Below, piece by piece: positions 36,861-48,437 of a stretch of 64,000 nucleotides of DNA. Position 1 is the first letter of the stretch; every line of letters starts with the position of its first letter. The notes beneath the pieces were generated by a model. That model was not told the DNA's origin and ran no database searches. It saw nothing but the letters and a program-made list of their open reading frames with translations. Position numbers and translations under genes: made by a program. Origin of the DNA: Tanytarsus gracilentus (lineage: Eukaryota > Arthropoda > Insecta > Diptera > Chironomidae); contig JAXRKN010000033.1 in the NCBI GenBank assembly GCA_038502055.1, positions 1,364,001 through 1,428,000 on the forward strand, given 5' to 3'.

Positions 36861-39139
36861 TTACATTAAAAGTTGCGATAGGGGTGTAAATCTCATGAGT
36901 TTCGATAGGAATATCCATAAGAAAGATGCTAAAGCACAAAGTGCAACACCACCCCATCCGAGATCGAGAGACCATGATGTGTTGAATGTGCGTGCGCCAA
37001 GTAAATTGGGTTCTAATAATCTCAGGCCGTGCGGCATTATGAGTCCATCAATAGTTCCATCGTAGTCGCTGTCGAGTAGAGGTTTTCCTTTCTGCCTTTT
37101 AAAGTGAATTATCATGAGCGTAAATAGGGCGAAAAGAGCTGTTTTGAGTAAATTTAATTAATATGTGAGCTTAACAGTATGATAAAGAAAATACCTGCGA
37201 GAAGATACATAACGCCTGTAACTAAAATTGCGCTAATTTGTCTTTGACACACGCCAAATGCTCCTATTAACGCTGCCGATCCCAAAATTATTAAGCATAC
37301 AAGAGCACACGATATCGATAGATTTTGCATTCCTTGTAAAAGGAGAAATTAGAGCGAAATAATTAGTTTTTTGACAATAGAATAAATTCTAGGCATTTCT
37401 ACATAAAAATATCATGCAATGTAAGCAAAAATTGGTGCTATTAAGAAGAAAAATAGATTTTTATTTGTGGTACAACAAAATGCGTTTTCTTATCGTATTG
37501 TTTGCTAGCTATAGAAATGTCAATGGAACCTTTTATGGCCATCTGTAAAATTAGCTCAAAAATTATTAAGCAGCATTCAGATAGAGGAAAAGGGAAATCG
37601 ATAGATATTATTTCTTAAACCGTATCACATTGTTGTACCTACTCAAATGAGGTCGTAATGGTGTCTGTGACTCACTATGTTGCCAATCTGGTCGCGATTC
37701 CTCGTTGTTACGAATTTCATTGCTCGCAAGATAGTTAACACAATTTTCGCGGGGTGGAAAGCCTTTACTTCGCAACTGTTTCACTTCATCCTGACTCAAA
37801 TTTATGCAGAGTGTCCAAATGCCTTTTAGCATATGCGAAAAATGATTTTAAATAATTTTACGGTGAGATGATTTATACATACCGCCATGCATCGGCACCA
37901 AGAAAATTCCACCACGATCTGTGAAGAGTTTTTATAAAAAATTAATTAAAAAAGTTCATCACTTATTTAAAAAAATTGGCCACATTTCTTTAATAAGCTT
38001 CGACCACTTTATTTGTCAATTAAGAAGCTTCACTTTGAAACTTTTATTCGATTCAAATAAAAACGATTCCTCTAAAGTGTTGTGAAAAAGCTCTTCTCGC
38101 TTCGTGTTCATTTGAAGTATTTATAAAAGCTGAGACGAGCGTATGAAATGGATATTATATGGCATATAAAAGTATCATAAAAAACCCTCGAGAATGAACA
38201 AAACAGATGGATTGTATTTTTTTTTATTGAGATAAAAGCCTTTTTTAGATGAAAGCTTTATGATTATTTAAACGCGTTCTTTGGAAATGTGAAATAAGCT
38301 AAATATAAATCTTACCTCCTGCTCCTCCTTTCTGCAGTGGCAGTCTGGCAACTTTATCGTCTATGAGAAATTCAAGTTTGTTGCCTATTTTCGATGATTC
38401 AGTCTGGTTCACAATATTAATTAGAGCTTCACGGTCCCAATAGAGATTTTCCCAATGGTCGGTGAGAAAAGCGGCACAGAGCATTGCAGTGGCACTTGTT
38501 GTCATGATGAGCGTTAAAAGAAGTAAAATAACTGTTGGTGGTGCATTGCAGTAACCTCCCGTTTGAGTTTGTTCTGAGCTATTTTGATTCCCACCGCCAC
38601 CACTCGTATGCTGCTGCATGTCATAAATTGATGGAGACTTATCGAAATACGTTGATGAATCAAAGTTACTTGATTTACGATGTGAGGCGAGATATTGCTG
38701 GTAGTTTGCGTTATTCAAACCGAATATTTGATCGAAATCATATTGATGCGATGATTTTCTCTTTTGATGTTCATTTCGGGCTTGAAGTTGTTCGGTCTTC
38801 GTTGCATTTGGCTCGAGATAATTGTTGCTACTATTTTGCAGGGAGTTGTTGCGATAGATAACTGGCCAACTTCTAGTTGTGTTGCGATTACGGGTATAAT
38901 AATTCTCGGTGCCAGAATTTGAGACACAAGTTTCTTGTTCATCTTCTTCTTGCGGTTCCTGATATAATTCGACATGCAGTGAGTCTTCATCGGTTAGCTG
39001 TTGTGGCGAGGGTGAATTGTTGTTGTTGCTGTCTACTCTAAAGTCTACTGCATCGGAAGGTGTGGGATATAGAGGCGACGGTGGAACGACTATGCAGCGC
39101 GTCGTCACCTTAACACTCCCGCGGTTCCTTACGAGTCAT
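36861..39139 (-). CDS. Claudin-like four-TM protein with long N-terminus (about 456 aa)
   Basis: A membrane protein with the claudin/PMP22 layout. Exons: 39139-39133 (start, tentative), 39047-38316, 37918-37883, 37822-37643, 37332-37195 and 37138-36861. The first about 180 residues are polar (Asn/Ser/Gln-rich). TM1 is near PPTVILLLLTLIMTTSA. The extracellular loop holds a W (TDHWENLYW) and GIWTLC, which fits the G-L/I-W-x-x-C claudin signature. TM2 and TM3 lie in the exon with ALVCLIILGSAALIGAFGVC, and TM4 is GGVALCALASFLWIFL. Claudin-like proteins build septate junctions in insects, and that role is inferred only. The start is uncertain: the large exon is open further upstream to 39108 but has no ATG, and I chose a spliced ATG at 39139 because donor GTAAGG and acceptor GATGCAG restore the frame. 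One exon is 36 nt. Confidence 0.8.
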
Positions 39140-39165
39140 AAGTCCGTGTCCTTTTTCTTCACCAT
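39136..39165 (-). promoter_or_regulatory. Nine-codon uORF overlapping the claudin-like start
   Basis: ATGGTGAAG... in a good context (A at -3, G at +4) encodes MVKKKDTDL and stops at TGA. That TGA shares bases with the proposed start codon in an ATGA overlap. Such an arrangement would favour termination and re-initiation. It is also in frame with the large exon, so read-through of the TGA is a second possibility. Confidence 0.4.
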
Positions 39166-41400
39166 TATCGATGAAGGTCTCTCAACAGTTGATACTGTTG
39201 GAAGGGTAGAAAGTTTTGATCTGCTCGACTGTATCTTGATTCCTTTTTTTTGCAATATAAGCAGAAAAAAATTCTCCTTATCTCACTTCGATGTCTAACA
39301 TTCAACTAAATTTAAATTTTATGTTGCTATTGTGCTGGTTTATTTATATATATTTTTTGCCTTCCTTCGCTTTCAAGTTGATTGACAGTGAATTATCGAT
39401 GACACAAATATTCGTTTCTGTAAAGACAAATAAATTTTTTACGGTTCAAACTCAATGGAATTTTCATGGGAGGATGTCAGAAGTTGTAAAGTTTTGTTCA
39501 AAAGAATTGCAATGAGATATTTTGAGCGCATGGGGGTGGGAGCTTTATTAAAGATTTTTTTCGGGCGATTTCGAATTAAAATCTAGAGCTTAAAATACCC
39601 TCAACAAGTTCCTCTCTCTTGAGCACGATAAAAAATGCAAAATACAATCTGATATCTCAAAATCAATAGCTAAACATTAAATCCTCTCTATCCATACACC
39701 AACCCTCTCGGTTGTATATCCTTCCGTTTTTTAACCATATTCAAAGCAATGTGTAGGATGATTATAAATGAGTGCTCATATTTTCTGCTGTCACATATAC
39801 ACAATAAGATTTGTTTGGAAAGGAGCTCTCTATTTAGAGTGCGCTGAGTGTGGAAGAAAGAAAAACAATTAATGAGGGAAAAAATAATTATTGTAGCAAA
39901 AAATTACAAAACATGCGAGCAACAACGATGACGAAAATTATTTTTGGTTTTCCGTGCATTCTGATAATTAGGAAATTTTTGTGTGCTTTCAAAGTTTTTC
40001 CGAACAAAACTCCCTCTTATGTATCAAAGCGTGGATTTGTTAGGAGACTGATAAAACTTTCGATGGCTCATTTCTGCATGTTTTGAGAATATTTTATAGC
40101 ACATTCCATCAAACCACTCATTCGAAACATCGGTTGTAAAAATTCTTATGGCGCATTCATGTCTAGAGCTTTTCTCGTTCAATTTTCATGTTTTTCTCTG
40201 ACAAATTGATTGCATAAGCAGGACATACCCTTGAAATAAGTTCTTCACAATCTTTAACTTGACAGAGGTCGCGATAATGAACTTGCAAGTCCATGCTTAA
40301 TCAACGAAATGTTCCCAAATTGAAGTTTAAAAATTTATGAAGTCTAAATGCTGAGATTTAATCGTTATTACGGTCGTTAGGACTTAAGGGAATTGAGGAG
40401 GTGGTAAATTGCGTACCAATTCAGAACAAATTGGTGCTTAACGTAGAAAATAAAATTCACTCATGATGATATTCGAGATAACTCGAAAAGTTCTCGAATG
40501 CTAATAGTAGAGAAAATTAAAAATTATTTAAATCTAAAAACTTCAAATGCATCGTAATTCACGTAATGATAATTAATTATATCTGCGGTATTGTCGCATG
40601 TTGCTCTTATTCATAAATTCAATAGCTCAGAAAAATATTTCTGTTTTCACGCGGGTCTCGTAAAACTTATTAAAAATCAATAGAGGCGTATAGACATGCC
40701 ACCTTTTTTCAGTGTGTCGCCAATTTGTGCACTAGCAAAATGTAATTTGCATTTTATTGATTTATGATTATTGAATTATTTCCGTGTTCGTGAATGTTTG
40801 TGATGAGCGCGAAATAGACAAAAATTCGTTATATTTTTCCAGGGAGTCCAATTTATTTATGTCGATAATAAATGCGTACCAAAATTATTTAGTTCTGTCT
40901 ATTCCTGTCGTAGCCCACACATATAGTACTTGATCAAATTTTATGGAAAAAGGCTTTTTGTCACAAAAAAAAATTCTCACATTATTTTTCATCAAATAGA
41001 ATGCATCACGCAATAGCTATTTTCCAGGCTATTTTCACTTGTTATAAATCCATATATCACAACATTTTCAACAACACTTTTTTGACTGTATTTATGATAC
41101 GAAAAAATACAGCTTTGATGTCACTGGAATGGTTAGAGACCGACTAAATCATGAAGCTCTTTATTTTTTTGGTGAAAAGCGGAAAATTCTCTCATAAACT
41201 TTTTCTCACGCTCTCTTTTCTCTCGGAGAAATTTTCATTGTGTGAGAGAAGGATAATCACAAAAAGTTGTTTACGTTTTGATCGCTTGATGCTTTTATAT
41301 ATTGATATTTGCTTTATGAGCTCAATTTTCTATTTGAGATGAAAGTCTCATTAGAGAAAGACGTGATTTTCATTTCTAAAAAATCAAATTTTCTTCACAG
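39166..41400. other. Divergent spacer, claudin-like / NASP
   Basis: About 2.2 kb that must include the claudin-like promoter (-), and the NASP promoter and first non-coding exon (+), since a CTTCACAG acceptor abuts the NASP ATG. I could not place the NASP leader exon. No coding gene is seen. Confidence 0.55.
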
Positions 41401-42812
41401 ATGGCAGAGAAACCAGAGGATCAGTTCACAAGCGACGACAAGATTTCAAAGGGCAAAGAGCTTTATGGACGAGGATGTCGTAACTACTACGTGAAAAGCT
41501 ACTCTGAAGCTGCCGATGATTTAAGTGAGGCTTGCAAGTTCTACACAGAAGCTTATGGCGTCGATGGCGATGAGTTGGGTGATGTCTACTTGCTCTATGC
41601 GAAAGCTTTAGTTGCAGTTGGACAGGAGGAAAATAAATTGATTGAAGTGCCAGAAAATGAGGAAGAAGACGAGCCAGTCGAAGAGGACGATGGAGAAGTT
41701 GAGGCTGCCGAAAGAGAAGCAGAAAGTGGCGAGGCATTAACAACAGTTCCAGAGGTTCAAGAAGAAGGTACATATCTAACGAATTAAATTTTTTTGTTGC
41801 AATTTTTCATCTCGATTTTTCAAATCTAAAACGCCTACATGTCATTTATTTCCGGCTATTAATCACACTGCAATACATTAATCATTCAATTATCTTTTAT
41901 ACAGCGGAAGAACAATCATCGACGGAAAAGACAAATGGACATGACAATGGCACTTCTGAACCACAGCCTGGTCCTTCGGGTACTACAACCAAAACAACAG
42001 AAAATGGCGATTCAAATGACTGCGAAGAAAATGAGAATGAGGGCGACGATGATGGCGGTAATTTGGAAGTGGCCTGGGAAGTTTTACAAAATGCTGCACT
42101 CATCTTTCAGCGACAAGAAGAAAAGGGACTCGCTAAACTGCTCGATGTCTATACAGAAATGGCCAACATCTCAATCGAAAATGGAAACTTTGAAATTGCA
42201 TTGGAAGATTACAATCGGGCACTTGAAACATTCTCATGCTTGGACGATGACGACAGAAACGAGCGAATTGCTGCCGAAATACACTATAAAATTGGTTTGT
42301 GCGAGTCAATGTTGAAACTGTACGATGAATCGGTTAAGTCATTCCAAAAGGCATCTGATATTCTTGCAAGTGTCATTAAAGATGAAAAATCAAAGGAACA
42401 GACAGACGATACGACCGCAAACATCAAGGATTTGGAAGAGACTTTGCAAGAAATCCAAAACAAAATCATTGAAATTGGCGATGTCAAGGCCGAAGAAGTT
42501 GAGAAAGTTAAGACTGAGCTTGCCAAGTTATATGCTGGGGTCAATGGTCAATCAGCTGACGGTGCCGGAACATCAAGCAGCGGTGCTGGAAGTAGTAGCA
42601 GCACAGCTAAATCACCCGAAATCAACAAACCAAAACCCACCGATATTTCACACTTGATTAAGCGTAAAAAGCCAGACTCCGAAGTCGAAAGTTCGCCAGC
42701 CAAAAAGCAACTTATCGAGACATCTCCGGGAGAAAAAAAGGCACTTCCTATCCAAGAAGAGAAAATTGTCGAGGAAAATCCATCCGTTCAAGTCGCTGCT
42801 GAGGGCGTCTAG
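41401..42812 (+). CDS. Nasp: NASP-like histone chaperone (424 aa)
   Basis: A nuclear chaperone of the NASP/SHNi-TPR family that binds histone H3 and H3-H4 and feeds them to chromatin assembly. Two coding exons: 41401-41767 and 41905-42812 (1275 nt). Order of features: a first TPR (KGKELYGRGCRNYYVKSYSEAADDL), which is the usual NASP start; an acidic insert across the intron; TPR pairs with NAALIFQRQEEKGLAKLLDVYTEM, GNFEIALEDYNRALE and RIAAEIHYKIGLCESML; a coiled region; and a basic nuclear signal IKRKKPDSEVESSPAKKQ near residue 380. The acidic tract splitting the TPRs is the hallmark of the family. The start codon follows directly after a CTTCACAG acceptor, so the 5' UTR is in an upstream exon. 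AATAAA lies at 42988. Confidence 0.93.
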
Positions 42813-42987
42813 GTCCCACACAATGACATCGCAACAATTCCTCTTAATATCATCAAAAAAAACTTTTTCTCATTTACATGTTTTTAATATTAATTTTTAC
42901 TACTTAAAATACAGCCCCAATTTGATGATTAAGTTTGAAAAAAATATAATTAAAGATAAGAGTTCAAAAATGTGTGAAAAATTTTAA

Positions 42988-42993
42988 AATAAA
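42988..42993 (+). terminator. Poly(A) signal AATAAA of Nasp
   Basis: AATAAA 176 bp past the stop codon. Confidence 0.75.
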
Positions 42994-45900
42994 GATTTTT
43001 TTTCGAACAAAACTTGTGAGTTTTAGTGTCGGTATACCGCATGAAAATTTATACCTTCAGTATACTTATTAAGTTTTCACAAATAATTGTCATTCAGCTG
43101 CGGCTGTACGCGGCAATGTAAATGAGTGTCATTAATGGGTCCGAGTCGTTTCTAGAAACGAGGTAATTATAGCCATTTGTGTATGTACTGAAATTCAAGC
43201 TTTTCGCAATTTATGCAAAAATATGGAAACTTTAACGAACAAATTTATACAATCTGAAAATTTTCCATGTTACTTGAAAACCTTTTTTAGAGCAAAAATT
43301 GCGAGAAAGTTCAAACTACATTTATTCTCCTTCAACCCTCGAGTTAGTTTGCAAGAAAGATTCATTCAAAAAAAACTCTCACGACTCGAGTATGAGAAAA
43401 AAATATTTAATGGAAAGTGAAGCATAAAATGAAATGCGGAGCAACATGATTAATTAATTGTTCATTTCCATGTTTTTCCTCGTCACATTTCCGACACGAT
43501 CACAATTGATGCCAATCAAATTTCATCGCTCTTCACCGCCCTTAGGCTTTTTGGCAGAAGCTTTTGTTTTTTCGTGCAGCTTTTTTATGTGATAAAATTA
43601 TGCTGAATATTTTATAAAATCATTTTTAAGCTTAATGTGGAAAATTTGTAAGAAAATATCTTTTTTAACTTAAATTAAGTTATTCAATTAATTTCGCGTG
43701 TCATTTCCGGAAAATCATTTTTCTTTTAAACTGTAAAGTAGCAAGACTGTTCATTAAAATTTAATTATAAATTAAAGCTGACAACCTCACGTGCTAAGCA
43801 TGTGAAACAAAGAGAAATTCAAGCAATCACGATGAACTTGAAGTTTTAAATAAATCCATTGGAAAAGTTTTTCGCTTTTTCAAGGATTTCAGAAACTTTT
43901 TTTTAAAGCTCTCCACTGCAAATAAAGGAATTTAAATCCACAGAAAGTTTTAATTTTTTTTCAATGCAAATATAACAACATGACTCGTTGTGAACATCGC
44001 CATTAAAATAAATATTTGATGAGGGAAAATTCTAAAAGCTCAAATTGTTCTTGCTCTTTTTTATGGCGCACACAAGAACTCTCGAGTGCGCAATAATAAA
44101 AATGAAACTATTTTCATGATGCGATGCCATTAGATACGGAACAATCACATAAATGAGATGAGGACGCGGGAAGGCACTGCTTTGACCACCTATAACAATT
44201 TCAGCACTCTCGGCAATTTGCCTTTTAATCGATAAAACTCATGAATGTTTAATCACCCCTCGCTCTTTTCGTACATGTTTTAATGGTAATGTCGCTCGTA
44301 ATTATGTTTCAAATGACCCGCAATCAACACTCGACGTCTGACCGGAAAATCGTGCAGAGTTAAAATTTAGGAACTTGCTTGAGGTTCTTGAACTGCTTCA
44401 AAATTCTTCGAAAGTTTATTGAGCGTAAAACCGCAAAAATTAGTTGACTGTTATATTTTATTTTCCTCAATTCAACCGTTAAATTCTCAGATAAAAATAA
44501 AATTTTAAATTGCGCACTTAGTTGAATTAAATGTTAGCATTTTTCATTTTAATCGTAAAAATTGTCATTTTTTTATCCCTCATCGTTTAAAATAATCATC
44601 ATGAGTTTATCCTTCCCTTCCCCTGGGGTAATTTGCAGCTTTTTCTATTGATTTTTCACGCGAACGTTTTTAAAAGCCATCATCGTACATTTTACAGAAC
44701 ACTGGAAAATTTTATCCGTTTGCTTGTTGCCAGCACCACATTTTTTTAATCTTCCAAATTGACTCTCACATTACTCCCTAAAATATTAAACTTTTATCTT
44801 ATCTCACATGACAGTCTATTAGAAAAATAAGATGAGGGAAATTTCGAGTAATCTTGAGATTGCATTTAAGTTAGTAATTCTTTAATTTTAATAATCGGTT
44901 TCTGGAGTGAAGTTGAAACTTTTGAAAAATCCGTTAAAATTCAAATTTATTACATAATTTTTAAAAGCTTTTAAATTCACTGAAAGTTCTTCAACTTTTA
45001 AAAAGTTTATAAAGCACCACTGAGGGTTCTCTAAACAACTCTCAAAGTTCAAATAATTCCATTCATTTTCTGAACGACCCTACACTATGTGCTTTTGAGA
45101 ATTTTCTCTTTGCAAACGAAACGTGCCGTCCGAAAACTTCATCGAGAAAAAACTTTTTCTTCCTTCCCTTTCCTAAATAACTTTAAGTTTTCCTCTTTCT
45201 CTTTTTTTTATGGTTTTTATGGAAGAGAAACGACAAATTATTGCACAGCATATCGCTTTTTAATAGCATACTCGCTCTCGATTCAACTGATAATAAAGAA
45301 TTTTTTATGGCGTTTCGTATAAAATTTTCATATCTTTTTGGTTTTAATTTTTATTCAAGAAGTTTCTCATTCCGAAAGTTTTAGAGATATTAAAACAAGA
45401 TGTTTGAATTTAATTTCTGAAATAGCTTTGATTTTTTTTTGCCATTCATAAAATATTTTTCCCTTGCATCTTTTTTGTGTCGCTGCTAATTTTCTTCAAC
45501 AAACTTAACGAGCGATTAAAAATGAGAAGATTAAAGAAAAATATTTTTCTCTGGCATACTTTAAAGCTTCTTAATTTCTTAATCTTCTGCAATATGAAAG
45601 CTTTCATGCCACATCCCATGAAACGTGCCTAAGAACCACAAAGAATTTTCTCATTGAAATGTAAAGTGCTTTGTAACTTTCAGCATTGCATACGAAATGC
45701 GATGAGATTAAATTTGATGAAGCCATAAAGTCACAGAAAGCATTTTTGTGTTAATAAAATCGAAACCAAAATTTAATGATGTAGAGAGAATGAACAATCT
45801 ACTGCTGTGGCTGTTCTCGAAAAAAAACATGGATTTTGTTGCTATTTTATAATTTCGTATTCATATCGATAAACGACAGTATCGAAGTCGTACGACGAAT

Positions 45901-47351
45901 ATTTTTCGACAAGCTCTTGCATGTACAAAGGATATTAAAACCTGTCTGCTTCGCAAAAAAATACACAACAGAGGAGAAAATTCACGAACGAACTTGAACC
46001 TCGCATTTTGAAATTTAAATGGAAATTAAAGAAGCATGAAAAGCTCTAATAAATTTTACCTTTTATTGTTTCAAAAGATAAATGGAAATTTTATGAAAAT
46101 TGATGCTTTAAATTTATTATCAAAGTCTTTAATGGAGGATGCGATATCACACGTGGTCCAGGTCAGGGGATTAATAAACTTTTTTTTTATTGAATTTATT
46201 ATGATTGCAATTTATTTTGCCGGCACCTTGTTATTTTTCACAGCAGAGCTTTACGATCATGTCATCATCATCTCAATGTACAATAATAGAAATTGCTTCT
46301 TATTTTTTTAGCTCAAAGAATAAAGTTAATCCTCAACTTTCGTTTGAGAACGTGGTGGATTATGCTGTATGATAAAACTGAGCGTTAATAAATTTCCAAC
46401 TTTACCATAAAAGCGGATATTTCAATCGGATGCGGGGAGAGAGAACATAAGCAAAGCTTTTCATGCATGCTAAACATGCTCTGCCCCCCTTATCTCATTA
46501 AATGTATCCACTTACGATATGTGAATAAAGAATAGACACACTCGAGCCTCTTTAACGTCTCGTGCACATATGTGATCATAGTGTTCATGTACATGAATAT
46601 GTTTTGACATACCAGATAAGCTTATGAATATTTTTCAAGGGGTAAAAGCATTAAAAATTATCGAAATTTTTTAAAATTCGTTTTGATTGTTAGAATATTT
46701 TTAATTTTCATCCCTTGAAATTTTCATCTCTCTTTATAGTGAAGATGATTCAATAAAAATGAACCTCAATAACTGATGCAAGAATGTTTCTATCATATCC
46801 TTAGCAAAATAAAAGAGTTTTATGAATAAATCGATACACACAGCACATTAGAAGATTCATCACGATTTTTTTTGCATTCTCATTGATTTCTAATCCGCAT
46901 ACACAGACACACATTTCATGCCAGTGATAAATAAAATGCGCGAAAAAGAAATTTATTTGCTGAGCTATATATTTTATGTTGTTGTCTAATGCATAAAATC
47001 TGCATTTATGGAGCTATATGCGAACGTTAAAGGTGAATGCATGGCCTCAGGTGATATATTTTTTGAAATCAATACGAGAGAATAAGAAGGACGGACACGT
47101 CTCACAAGTGACGTTAAATTACTTTCAAAAAGGTTTCGATATAAAAAAAATTCACGTTAAAGTAGCAGCACGTCTTGCTGAGAGATGACCCAGAATTTTT
47201 TTTTGCTTATCTTAAAGGTGTTTAAGTGGAACATTTTCCTCGATAGAAGAAAACTGCAGAAAAAAAACTTCTTCTTACAATCACAATCAGTAGAGACACG
47301 AAAATTGCATCAAACTTTTTCTCCGAAAAAAAGAGCAAGCGAGAAAAAAAA
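42994..47351. other. Gene-free region between Nasp and repeat copy 2
   Basis: About 4.4 kb, AT-rich. Only short frames with F/K/L/S-rich content occur. No gene, RNA gene or array could be supported. Confidence 0.6.
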
Positions 47352-47430
47352 TGTTTCAAAACCCACACGTGGGTGTTGCCGCGTAACCCACTTGTAACAG
47401 ATCAGTGTTTGAAAATCAAGTGCATAAAAA

Positions 47431-48171
47431 ATGAGTTTAAGTCAATCCGGACACTTTGGCTGTCCGTGGCAGTCCTGTTCGACCATTCCTCAAAAATCCT
47501 CTATGTCATTAGATTCCTGGTCCAATTACGAGTTCAACGATACCCATGAAGTCATAGTTCTGAAAAATGGACATTTTGGCTGTCCGTGGCACTACTGGCC
47601 GGCCTTGATTAGCATTTATCAAAAATCATCTATGTCAATAGATTCCTGGTCCAATCACGAGTTCAACGATACCCATGAAGCCATAGTTCTGAAAAATGGA
47701 CATTATGGCTGTCCGTGGCACTACTGGCCGTCCATGATGGACATTCATCAAAAATCATCAATGCCATTCGATTCCTGGTCCAATTACGAGTTCAACGAGA
47801 TACATGAAGCCATAGTTCTGAAAAATGGACATTTTGGCTGTCCGTGGCACTGCTGGCCGGCCATGATGGACATTCCTCAAAAATCATCTATATCAATCGA
47901 TTCCTGGTCCAATCACGAGTTCAACGATACCCATGAAGCCATAGTTCTGAAAAATGGACATTTTGGCTGTCTGTGGCACTGCTGGCCGGCCATGATGGAC
48001 ATTCCTCAAAAATCATCTATATCAATCGATTCCTGGTCCAATCACGAGTTCAACGATACCCATGAAGCCATAGTTCTGAAAAATGGACATTTTGGCTGTC
48101 TGTGGCACGACCATAGGTCACGACTCGAAAAATCATGTATGTCAATCGATTCCTGGTCAAGTTACGAATGA
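47431..48171 (+). CDS. Element-borne repeat protein frame, copy 2 (246 aa)
   Basis: An open frame from the conserved ATG through the tandem array. It encodes a short lead (MSLSQS) and then five 43-residue units built on GHFGCPWHYWP, QKSSMSIDSWSN, EFNDTHEAIVLKN, ending in a degenerate unit (DHRSRLEKSCMS). Each unit has one Cys, three to four Trp and two to three His. There is no signal peptide, membrane segment or recognised domain. The frame could be a real product of the element. It could also be a by-product of a 129-bp unit (a multiple of three) with no stop in one frame. Copy 1 has lost the frame, so it is not needed for persistence. Confidence 0.35.
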   Translation: MSLSQSGHFGCPWQSCSTIPQKSSMSLDSWSNYEFNDTHEVIVLKNGHFGCPWHYWPALISIYQKSSMSIDSWSNHEFNDTHEAIVLKNGHYGCPWHYWPSMMDIHQKSSMPFDSWSNYEFNEIHEAIVLKNGHFGCPWHCWPAMMDIPQKSSISIDSWSNHEFNDTHEAIVLKNGHFGCLWHCWPAMMDIPQKSSISIDSWSNHEFNDTHEAIVLKNGHFGCLWHDHRSRLEKSCMSIDSWSSYE

Positions 48172-48230
48172 ATGCCAATCGATTTCTGGTCCAATCACGA
48201 GTTCAACGATACCCATGAAGCCATATAAGA
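47431..48230 (+). repeat. 129-bp tandem array, copy 2 (five marked units)
   Basis: GTTCTGAAAAATGGACATT recurs near 47559, 47688, 47816, 47945 and 48067, about 129 bp apart. Units differ by scattered substitutions. The fourth and fifth are nearly identical, a sign of recent duplication. Confidence 0.93.
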
Positions 48231-48391
48231 GAAAATTTGTATGAAAAATGGACGTTATGGCCGTCCATGGCACGACCATAGGTCATGACTCAAAAAATAG
48301 TCAGTGCCTGCACATATAGACCCTAAGAGCTACCATCTGGCGAAAACTAGAAGTCTCTAGCTGGTCCAGGGACCGAGATCTCGCTTGTGCA

Positions 48392-48437
48392 GACGGACGG
48401 ACGGACGGACAGACGGACGGACGGACGGACGGACGGA
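48392..48437 (+). repeat. GGAC tetranucleotide tract, copy 2
   Basis: About eleven units with one GGACAGACGG interruption. It is the longest of the three copies. Confidence 0.95.

Noticed and set aside
41426..41773. Open frame antisense to the first Nasp exon
   Set aside because: A Leu/His/Arg-rich shadow of acidic codons, with no features of its own.
41935..42315. Alternative-frame open reading in the second Nasp exon
   Set aside because: The NASP TPR frame explains the region. The other frame is Met/Lys/Thr-rich shadow.
47431..48230. Regular repeats as a CRISPR array
   Set aside because: Units are 129 bp head-to-tail with no unique spacers, in a eukaryotic genome.
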